A stretch of 64,000 bases of DNA, from contig KV918871.1 of NCBI GenBank assembly GCA_002049455.2, positions 1-64,000 of the forward strand. Reading direction: 5' to 3'. This stretch comes from Porphyra umbilicalis. Its lineage: Eukaryota > Rhodophyta > Bangiophyceae > Bangiales > Bangiaceae. Positions 55,034 through 64,000 of the stretch are shown here, in pieces (within the stretch, counting starts at the first letter, position 1; every line of letters starts with the position of its first letter). Under the pieces are notes generated by a model. It was not told the origin of the DNA, made no database searches, and saw only the letters and a program-made list of their open reading frames with translations. The position numbers were made by a program, and so were the translations under genes.

Positions 55034-55430
55034 TGTTGTATTAATAACGCTGGTTCATTTACCAGTGTATTACGACCGACCGTAGTCAAGCAATAAAGCG
55101 AGCTCTATCACCGTTGCGGCGAGGAAGAAAGACCTTTTGTTGAAGGGCATCCGATGCGGAGCCTGGTGGTGCCCACGACGGCGACACCAGACCCATGTTG
55201 ATTTAATATAAACGAGGGCACTGGTCAATCGACCGTCCGATCACAAGCGCACGTAATGAGTGCCGGCAGACAGTGAACACAGGCAGGCACACGAACCATA
55301 AAAATTTGAACAATGCGGAAGTAACCCCCCCAAGGGCATGCTACAGGCCTATTCGCGCAGTACGTGGGCTTTGGCCAGTCAAGGGGGCTACCGGTGGCAA
55401 TTTGCCAATTGCGGGCGGAGATATGCTACA
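55034..55430 (-). repeat. Solo LTR of the chromovirus family
   Basis: 397 bp. On the plus strand it begins TGTTGTATTAATAACG and ends GATATGCTACA, the reverse complement of the 42694 family LTR, much more diverged than the LTR pair. No internal sequence is attached. G-rich sequence flanks both sides. Confidence 0.85.
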
Positions 55431-57284
55431 CGGGGGGTTGGGGGTGGGGTTCGGGGGGGTTGAGGGGGGTTTGGTAGGGGGTCGGGGGGAGCTGAGCGGC
55501 GTGCTGGGGTGGCTCGGGGGCGCAAATTGGCATTGTGGGCGGGTCGTCAATTTCGATGCACACTGGCCTGACAACGTGCCGAGGACCTGACATGGCCGAT
55601 ACCACCGCCCCACCAGTGCTGTGTCAGTGCCGCACCGTGCCCCACTCCTCGGCTACCGCGGCCGACGCTGCCCTTCTCCCCACTGACAGCCCGTCGCCTC
55701 TTCAAGTGCTATTCGTTATGTGTGTTTTCCTGTCTGGCCGCCCACCCGGCCGCAGCTGGCGTATCGTCTGCCAGGAAGGTCCTGCTAGAAAAGAAAGGAC
55801 GCGCGAACATCGAATTCCCGTACTTTTTCCAGCTGGTCAGAAGGAACAGAGTACAGTATGGGAGACCGGCCGTAGTGCTATTCCCAACAAAAAGCATTGG
55901 GAATCGCTATAGACAGGAGCAGAAGGCACATACAGTATCCACAAGATAGGGCAGTGCCAGAAAAACGCACATGATCCATTGGATTGGCCAGTGTCGGCAA
56001 CGCTTTGACCTACAATCCGGGACACTCCTGCAATGAGCTCCTAGATTATTCTCGCTGCCTCGCGCACAGCGGTGGTCCAACCCACCGGAGCACCCTACAG
56101 CAGGTGGCCAAATACATCCCCCATGGCTCGCTACCGCAGCAGCGGCGGGCACGACAACGGTGACCTCATGCTACTCCCACTCACGTGTGTACCCCACCTG
56201 GGTCATTCTCCCATTGTGCGAACGTATGAGCGATCACTTGCTCGTGTACGAGGATCAGGAGGGGGGAGCTGTGAGACCATGGCGGCGTGCGGGCAGTAAC
56301 CCTCGTCTCGGATTGACGGGGATCATGGAAAGACCTTGCGTCACAGGTTGTAGCTAATCGGCCGAAAAGCGACAATCAACAGACAATCAGATACTGTCCA
56401 GATGACAGCTTTTACTCGACGTATGTTACTGAAGTCTCGTGGCACGGTAACTGCCTTCGGAGCCGTGTCGGTTAGGCGTCAAGCGTTCTGAAGCCTCTCA
56501 ATGGTGGTTTCATGCAAGGAGCTGCGGTTGTGTCGCGCTGTACTCAGGCTCCACATCGTCCCGACATTGAATAGAAAACCTTTGACCACTGGGCCTGATT
56601 AGAATCTTCTGCAAGATTCACTGGGATCCGATTCGTTTCAAGCTCACATCGGTCGCGAGGGACGCGTGAAGGGCAGCAGGTACAGTCTTCGCTCGATCAT
56701 AAAGCACCCGGTTGTATAGCACCCTGCTACACAAGGGAGCGGCGGTCGACCGTTACTGGCGTCGATCACGAGCTGGTTGGGCGGGATCGGACGCGATCAA
56801 ACGCGGCACGAGTGACGTCAATATCCAGGTCGATCGACTATCAACGATTCCGCAAACGACGTCAATTTCACTGACAATATCACCCACCAGAACTTTCCAG
56901 CCCCGCCCCCCCGGGAGACCATCAGGAGCCCAGATCTCGGGCGCTACCACGGTCCCCCACAGCCCAGGTCCCCGTCCCGTTTGCCATCACCGTCCCCGCT
57001 GTTGTCACAGTCGCAACCATCGACACAGTCGCTGACCACCCCCCCCTATCGACCCCATTCCCAGGACGTGCCCCCTCTTCCACTGGTACAGTACGCCGTG
57101 TCGAAGTGGCCGCGGCGAATGCCGTCGTATATCATGCGTATCCATTGGCGTTGCAAGAGACGCGGCATGCCGTTGGAATGGCGGCGGTGGCGGCATCCAC
57201 AGCCGCAGTAGCCCATCTGGAAGGCGCCTGCACGCCCACCCCCCCCCCCCGCGTGGGGCGGCCGGAGCGGCGGCTGGCCACACA
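55431..57284. other. G-rich tract then spacer, no supported gene
   Basis: 55431-55530 continues the G-rich tract interrupted by the solo LTR. 55.6-57.2 kb contains short unassigned frames (for example EKKGRANIEFPYFFQLVRRN near 55800). The end may include the left part of the pogo-like element. Confidence 0.35.
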
Positions 57285-59437
57285 GGCGACCGTAAAAAGA
57301 GTCAACCGCTCACGCTGGGCGACAAGCTGCAGATCATCTGCCTTCAGGAATTGAAGCTGTTTGAGACCGCACAAGATTTAGTCAACGCCTTTTACAACCC
57401 GACGTCGGTTGCTGCGGTGCGGTCGGCGTGCTCATTGAGGTCGAGAAGGTCGTTGCAAGCCCGCGCTGCAAGCGGCGAGCTGCTCCACTCCGGGCGGACG
57501 CGGCGGTCCGCCGTGGAAAATGTGGACCGCGAACTGCGGCGTTGGTTTGATATAGTGGATTGCCTGGGCCCCGATGCTATTTCGTTGATCTTGGCGGTCC
57601 TGCAGCAGCGGGCGCGCGAGATTCGGGAACTGCTGGGCGTGTCCGGCTCGTCGGCGTCGCCCGGATTTGTGCGGCGATGGGCGCCAAGGCACAACCTGGT
57701 CAACATCTCTTTTTTGGGCGCAGGTGGGTCGGCGGCCACCAATAAGGCGGCGACCCAGCAGCGGAAGGCAGAAATACGGGCGAAACTGTCTGCCTACGAG
57801 CCCGACCAAATTCACAACATGGATGAAACTGGTCTGTTTTTCCGGTGTCTACCGAATCGCGCTTACGTGACCGCCGGGCGTCGACGGCGGGCTTGCGAAA
57901 CGAAGACAATTAAAGCTAAGGACCGCGTGACGCTGGTTCTGGTGTGTAATCAACGGGAACCCACAAGGTGTTGGATGCCATCATTGGCACCGCCCAAGTT
58001 TCTCTTTGCTTCAAACGCCCACCGTCGCCCTGTCCCCTACCCTACTTTAACCAAAAGTCCGCATGGATGGACGCAGACGTCTACGAAAAGTGGTTTAAGA
58101 AGGTTTTCGTGCCAGCGGTGCGGGCGCGGACCTCGCTGCCGGTGGCGCTGGTCGTGGACAACTGTGGGCCGCAATCGAAGCTCGAGCACGCACAAGTCAC
58201 AACCATCCCGTTACCACCGAACGTCACATCTATTCACAAGCCCCTGGATGCTGGCATTATTTCCACTCTAAAACGCCGGTACAAGCGGCGGCTGCAGGCC
58301 TTGGTTGTCGAGGCAATCGAGCGCACGCGGGCGGTGCACCTTGCGGCCTCCTTTGGGCGGCCAAGCGCATCCGGTGGTAGCCTGTCAGCAGCGGCCGTGT
58401 CGGCCATTGGTGCCAGCCCGGAAAACCGCGCGCCGGGCATGGATGTCATTGACGCACAGAGGCCTGCCGAGGGCGCGCCTGTTGGTCGGGCTGGAGGGCC
58501 TGGTCCAGCGGGTAAGACAGGCCACGGACAGGCTACTAGCGCGAGCGCCAGTAGTGATGTGGATGGTGAATTTTGAACACAATGCGTGGCGGGCGGTGGT
58601 GCCAACACATCCTCGATATCGGGCGGTGCTGGACCGGGGCAATCTTTGTCTATCGGAGGCGCAGCGAATGCCGTCCTGCACGAGTCCGGCGCGAGGCCGT
58701 CGGATGGTATTTATTGGGCAAAAGGCGACACGCCCTCGCTGTCTCCTCGCGCTGGCAGGCTAGCGGGGCGGAGCCAAGCCACTGTTCCGACGGGTCAGGC
58801 AATGGGCTATGTCGGGCACATTGGAGCTGAGGCCGTGGCGATGGCCTCCTACGGTCCAATGAGCGGGCCTGAAGCCTACGAGCCGCCCGCTGCATGCCAC
58901 CTGCCGGTGGAGCCTCCCCCTCGACTGCCAAATGTGTGGGGTGAGCCGTCCCCCGCAGATGTCCCCCCCGGTGCTGGTTCGCGGCGGCGCGCCCGACAGC
59001 AGCGCACCATGGCGCCACGGCCAGTTCGAGGCGCGCGGGACGGCGCGGAGGCGCACCTGCAGCATGCCGCTGAATTCATTAAGACGTAGTGAAAGGCCTT
59101 GGAGCCCGCCACCATTTCACACTGCTGGGTAAAGGCGCGCCTTCTCCCGATCGAGATGGAGGCGCGCCTCACCGCCTAGCACGGTGAATACCGCAACTCC
59201 TTACGCGCCGTGTCTGGCGAGGCTGTTGAGATGCTGACTCGTATGCAGTCGTGTGCACTGAGTGAAAGATGCTTTGGGGATGCATCCCCGGTCGAGCGGC
59301 AGGTGGCCGATGAGACGTGGCTCGAGCTTGAAAGCGACCCAGAAGCCATACTGGACACGGCTGACGCTGATTCTGAAGGACAGAGTAGCTGGGACAACCC
59401 GATGGGCACCGGCTCCGACAGCGACAGCGACGACTAA
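57285..59437 (+). pseudogene. Decayed pogo/Tigger-type DDE transposase
   Basis: Transposase of the Tc1/mariner superfamily, pogo branch. It begins in a CENP-B/psq-type helix-turn-helix (DRKKSQPLTLGDKLQIICLQ, then ETAQDLVNAFYNP) at about 57290, then a second DNA-binding part (DRELRRWFDIV, VLQQRAREIRELLG). The catalytic domain has NMDETGLFFRCLPNRAYV (Asp at 57832), VALVVDNCGPQ (Asp at 58157) and HKPLDAGIISTLKRRYKRR (Asp at 58248). A frameshift near 57948 breaks the expected CNxxGTHK motif. Further frame changes lie after 58576, and the acidic C-terminal end (DPEAILDTADADSEGQSSWD ... SDSDSDD) is at 59210-59437. Terminal inverted repeats were not found. Inactive. Confidence 0.78.
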
Positions 59438-60471
59438 TAAAAGAGTTGAACGTGTTTGATAAAGACTGAAGGCAGAACACACGCGGGATGCAAAAGGCTT
59501 ACATCGCGGCAACGGCTACAAGAGGTAGTGTTACCCTGGCCGAAGTAAGTGCATGCTAACACAAAGGCCTGCAGAATCAGCGGCCATTGCGCAAAATGGA
59601 AAGCTGCGAGACCGAGCCCCCCCCCTTGATACCTCCTTCACAAATTACGGCGCAGTTCCCGCGCGGATGGGAAGCCGATGCAGGGTTGGTCGCTCAGCAG
59701 ACGCGTTAGGTACCAAGACACAAAAAAAGGGATGCACACAGTGGCCCCGCCACCGACCAACCAGTACAACTCAGTACAATACGAGAAAAGTACGCCAATG
59801 CGATAAGTACAGACGAGGGGGATCGCGGCTGCCGGCCTGCGCCTGACGTGGCGGCCCCTGGCGTGGCCTCGCGGTGGCGCGCGCGCGCCACATAACCGCC
59901 ACGCCCAGCGGCGCCCTGAAAGCCGTCTGACCCTGGCCCGGGCGTCCGCGCCCCCGACAGCTGCCCAGGCGGGGGCAATGGGCCACGTGAAGGGCCGTGG
60001 CGGCCGTACCGCCCGCCCTGTCGCTTGCCATCCGCGGGCCGCGTCCACCCTGTCCCCGCTGGGGGTTCCCAGCACCACCCCCCGCCGAGTGATGCTACAG
60101 TCACTGCGTGAGGGTCATCTACCCTCTGCGGCACGGCGCAGCGCGCGGCGCAGTGGTCGATGGCTGGGGAGGTAGCGGCAGCGGCCGACGCGATTCTCGA
60201 CAATCTGGCAGCCACCGCCACCGACGGCGACCGCGTGGCGGCCCTTTCTGGTGGGGGGGGGATTCCGCGGCGTGGCACACATAGGATGCCTCACTTCATT
60301 CCGCCACCGCGGCGCCGCGCACCACTGGCCGCGGCGCCCTGTGCCGGTGGCCATCGGGTGCTGGCTGGGGGGTTGCCGACGCCTCATCGATCCCCCCCGC
60401 CGCGACCGGCGGGGCGGCCGCCCCCGGCACCGCGTCGCGCGACGCGGTTTGGCAGCCGGCGGCGGTGGTAG
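59438..60471. other. Spacer between the pogo-like and Copia elements
   Basis: 59.5-59.8 kb is of ordinary composition; 59.8-60.47 kb is GC-rich with Pro/Arg/Ala frames on both strands. I see no supported gene. Confidence 0.4.
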
Positions 60472-60889
60472 TGTTGAAACGCAGTGGGGATAGGGGTTGG
60501 GGGACCACGGTGAAGTGGTTGAGTGGCTTGAGCTTGTGTGTGTGTGTGCGAACGTGCTTTGTTGGTTGTCCTAACGTTCGCCCGCCTCTCCCAATCGAGA
60601 GCACCTCTCAAATAGTCCCCACCGGCCCAAGTGCTTCCTCCTCTCGCGCCCACACCGACGCCCACGCCCTCGCACCAAATCGAATCACTCACCAAATCAA
60701 AAACCGCTACAGCAAAGCGAAGATCAAATCCCAAACATGCCAAAAGTAACGCCTCCAGATGACCCAACACGAATGTGTGCAACTTGACCACGTCTTGCAA
60801 ATGTACCATGTGGGGTACCATAAGGGTCACCGACCATCATCCATCCGCGAACCGCCATTGGGGTCGGCGACGAGCATCACAGTCCAACA
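60472..60889 (-). repeat. Probable 3' LTR of the Copia element
   Basis: On the minus strand a purine tract (AAGGAGGAG) is followed by TGTTGGACTGTGATGC. This is where a Copia 3' LTR should start, 36 bp after the pol stop. A matching CAACA end 418 bp farther gives TGTTG...CAACA termini. Without the 5' LTR in the window the end cannot be confirmed. Confidence 0.4.
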
Positions 60890-60924
60890 CTCCTCCTTGC
60901 TTGTTGCCGCGGTGGTTCTTGTAT

Positions 60925-63765
60925 TCAGGAAAGCCCCATGGCCTCGACATGCTTGTCGTTCTTGGTCTTGCCGAGCTCCTTCGACATCGGGTCCGCCACC
61001 ATGTCGTCAGTTGCACATTGCTCCAGTGTTATCTTGTCCGTCGTGATGGCCTCGCGCACGAAGTGTTATCGAATGACGATGTGCTTGGTGCGCTTGTGCT
61101 CGACGGGGTTCTTGGAGAAGTCAATGCACCCGCTGTTGTCGACCTTGATGTTGATCGGCCCGCCCGAGATCGCTGTTCGCAGCCCTGGGGATGCCACGCT
61201 TTGCACGAGCTTGTTGAGCCAAACAGCTTCCTTGCTGGCCTCACATAGAGCCATGTACTCGGCTTCCATCGTCGACAGCGCCACCGTCTTCTGCAACTTA
61301 GAACCCCAGCTGACGGCTGCTCCGCCAAAGATGAATGTGAAGCATGTCGTAGAACGTCGGGTCTCGTGGTCACCCGCCCAGTCGGTATCACTATAGCCCT
61401 GTAGAACACAGGAAGAGTTCTTGTCGAAGACCAGCCCCTTGTCCATCGAACCCTTGACATACCGTAGAACGCGCTTGATCGCCGCCCAATGCTCCTTGCC
61501 GTAGCACGAGAAGAACCGACTCAGCTTCCCGATGGCGAAGGCGAGGTCAGGACGCGTCCCGACCATCAGGTACATTAGACTGCCGACGGCTTCGCGGTAG
61601 GGCAGCGCGTCGTCGCTCTCGTCGGCCCTGCCCAGCTGCAGGCCCACCTCCAGCGGCGTTCCGATCGGGTTGCACTCCGCCATCCCGAACTTCTCCAGCA
61701 CTTGCCCCGCTTACTTGCCCTGCGACAGCTTGAGGTCGCCCAACGCCTTGTCACGTCTTATCTCTAGCCCGAGGATGACCTTCACCTCGCCCAGGTCCTT
61801 TATTTCAAAACGCTTGTGCAGATCGTCGTTTATCTTGTAGATCGCCGCCAGGCTTGATGCCACCAAAAGAAGATCGTCGACGTACACCAGGACGATGATT
61901 ATTTTTCCGGCATCCATAAGGAGGTAGGGGCATGCATCCGGGTCAATGTTGTCAAACCCCTGCGACTTGAGGAAGTCATCGAGCTTGGCGTACCACATCT
62001 TGGGGGCTTGCTTCATCGCATACAGCGCTTGGAGGAGACGACACACCTTGTCAGGATACGTCGGATCGACAGAGCCGTCTGGCTGCTCCATGTTGACCTC
62101 CTCGTTAAGGTCCCCGTTGAGGAATGCCGTCTTGACGTCCATCTGATGTAGCTCCCACCCGTTCGCCGCCGTCATCGCCAGGATGCATCGAATGGTGGTG
62201 CATTTGGCCACCGGCGCGAACGTCTCGTTGAAGTCGAGCCCATTGATCTGCCTGTTCCCCATGAAGCACAGGCGCGCCTTGTGCCGCGTCGTGTTGTTCC
62301 CGTTCTTTTCAACATCGTTCTTGACCTTGTAAACCCACTTGCCCTTCAGCACGCGTCGACTGGCCGGGCGATCCGTTAAGCGCCAAGTCTTGTTCTTGCG
62401 GATGGCCTCCATCTCCTCGTCCATGGCAATCTGCCAATTAGCCGATTCTTGCCCTTGAACGGCTTGCACGTACGTCGTGGGCGTCTTGTGAGCAACTAGG
62501 CTCACCGGGCGCCAGTACTCGACAGGTGGTCGCCGCGCTCTGCCACTTCGACGCAGCGTGTCTTGAGAGCCGCCACTACCTTGATTGTCGTCCGCGGACT
62601 TGTCAGATCCATCGTCTTGCTTGTAATCCTTATCGTCATTGTCAGCATCTACGTCTTCGCCGTCGCTCGTAGAACTCAAGCCCGTCGCGACTTCGCCAAC
62701 TTCGTCTTCGGGAAGCTCCTCCGCAACTTCTGCAACCTCGCTTACGTTCGTCTCGACGAACACGACGCTTCGTGCCTTGACGATCTTGCCGTCGTCGAGG
62801 ATGACCTTGTACGCCTTGCTGCCGTCGGGATAGCATAAGAAGACGCCCTTCGCCGCCTTGTCGCCAAACTTGCCGTTGATGTGACTCTTGTGCAGTACCA
62901 CCCAGCATGTCGACCAAGATACCCGCATGTGGCTTACGTTGGGCTTATTCCCGGTCCACAGCTCAGAAGGTGTCTTGCCGACGGGAAGCGGCCGGCTGCT
63001 GACGCGGTTCTTCATGAAGACCCTCGTCTTGATGGCATCCGCCCAAAGATCTTGATCGACGTCCTTGTGTCGCATCATGGTGCGAGCCATCTCCACGAGA
63101 ACTCGGTGGAGCCGCTCAGCAACTTCGTTCTGCTGCGGCGTGTCGAACACCGTGGTCTGGTGCTTCCTGCCGTTCTCATCGTGAAGAGCCTTGAATGCGT
63201 TCGACCCATACTCGCCGCCATTGTCGGAGCGCAGGATCTTGATCTTGGTTCCCGTGTGCAGCTGGGCCTTAGTCAGCCACTTCTTGTTCTCAGAGAGCAG
63301 ATCGCTCTTCTTCTGCAGGAAGACCACGCCGGTCCAGCGGGAGAAGTCGTCCGTGAAGGTGCCGAAGTAGAGCGCACCGCCACGCGACGGCTCCGACATT
63401 GGCCCGCCCAGGTCCGAGTGCACGAGCTGCAGGCGCTTGGTCACTCGACCTCCTCCTGCACTAGGCATAGGCGTCATAGCCGCCTTCCCAGACACGCACG
63501 GCTCGCAGCCGTCCTTGACCGCCATGGAAGAGCACTTGAGTCCATTGATGTCCTTGTTCTTGATCATCCGCTTAACGCCAGCCACTTTGACGTGCCCAAG
63601 GCGCTCATGCCAGAGCTGAAGAGTGGCCACCGCAGCAATATCCGACAGTGGGGCCATGTCCAGGTGGTAAAGCCCGTTCTTCCGCGAGCCGCACGCAGTG
63701 ACCTTGTCGCTAATTTTGATGATCGTCTTGCCGCCCTTGAATGACACTTCCGCACCATGCTCCTC
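60925..63765 (-). pseudogene. pol: Truncated Ty1/Copia Pol with two nonsense codons
   Basis: On the minus strand, starting abruptly near 63765 (EEHGAEVSFKGGKTIIKISD), so gag and protease are absent. Order: GAG-pre-integrase zinc region (LWHERLGHVKVAGVKRMI, CEPCVSGK); integrase core with HSDLGGPM, LRSDNGGEYGSNAF and DTPQQNEVAERLHR (Glu, where most relatives have NGVAER); reverse transcriptase with WELHQMDVKTAFLNGDLNEE and catalytic LVYVDDLLLVAS; RNase H with PYREAVGSLMYLMVGTRPDL, DTDWAGDHETRRST and STMEAEYMALCEASKEAVWL. Two TAA codons interrupt the same frame (61711-61713 after LSQGK, and 61066-61068 after HIVIR), each one base from a Tyr codon. The frame then runs to a TGA at 60925-60927. The copy is inactive. 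Confidence 0.92.
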
Positions 63766-64000
63766 CAGGGTTGATCAACAGTTTGGCCTTCATAGAGCCG
63801 GCGCTCGCCGACCGACCCCGCCGCCGGCGGCTACCGCCGCCGGCCGCCCCTACAACCAGCCACTACCACCAGCCGCCCCATCCGCAATCGACGGCCTCTG
63901 ACCACCCGGGCCAAAACCCGCCACCACAAGCCGTCACCGACGACCGATACTCCAGCCGACCGCCCACGCGTAACCGCCGCTGCTGGCCAGCCTCTTAGCC
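63766..64000. other. GC-rich flank beyond the truncated Copia element
   Basis: Sequence changes character abruptly where the Copia reading frame ends. It is Pro/Ala/Arg-coding GC-rich DNA with CGCCGCCGGCGG-type repeats. No gene is supported. Confidence 0.4.

Noticed and set aside
1-64000. Search by eye for CRISPR arrays, rRNA genes and bacterial-type operons
   Set aside because: No regularly spaced repeats of the right kind, no rRNA core motifs, and the genes present are eukaryotic with introns.

Overview
This window is nuclear DNA of a eukaryote, very GC-rich, with few and short introns, long poly-G/poly-C runs and many retroelements. A RHL1-type topoisomerase VI subunit, a SLAC-type anion channel, an SMP/LEA-type stress protein and ordinary eukaryotic housekeeping genes point to Archaeplastida. 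The GC bias, intron poverty and Gypsy/Copia load would fit a Bangiales-type red alga, but that placement is inference; no rRNA or organelle marker is present to test it.

Left part (about 1 to 28 kb) is the host gene region. In order: a doubtful hypothetical gene (1.5-2.3 kb, -); ribosomal protein eL8 (+), whose first coding exon is just the ATG; a Prp22/DHX8 DEAH-box splicing helicase without a visible S1 domain (-); RHL1 (-); an orphan coiled-coil protein (+); a Cms1-type 90S pre-ribosome factor (-); a multi-pass membrane protein fused to a class 3 lipase (-); a three-exon SLAC-type anion channel (-); and a small SMP/LEA protein (-). Five of these genes are readable only by changing frame at G/C homopolymers, which looks like homopolymer-length error in the assembly or real length polymorphism. 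The genes serve ribosome biogenesis and translation (eL8, Cms1), splicing (Prp22), DNA topology (RHL1), lipid metabolism, anion transport and desiccation stress.

Middle part (28 to 42 kb) is a repeat-rich, more AT-rich landscape: direct repeats, palindromes, a fold-back (MITE-like) element, minisatellites, an unclassified coding repeat present in two copies (34.6 and 53.7 kb) and a decayed Tnp2/CACTA-type transposase.

Right part (42 to 64 kb) is dominated by transposons. A nearly intact Ty3/Gypsy chromovirus (42694-53159; 385-bp LTRs; 5-bp target duplication GTGGC) has inserted into the coding exon of an unrecognised intron-containing gene. Between pol and the 3' LTR it carries a large antisense ORF (652 codons from its first ATG, about 820 including an upstream repeat) with a 39-bp minisatellite at its 5' end. 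This is the most unusual object in the window, because it matches no family I recognise and is not part of a standard chromovirus. A diverged solo LTR of the same family sits at 55.0 kb in a G-rich tract, followed by a decayed pogo/Tigger transposase and, at the right end, a 5'-truncated Ty1/Copia element on the minus strand with two in-frame nonsense codons.
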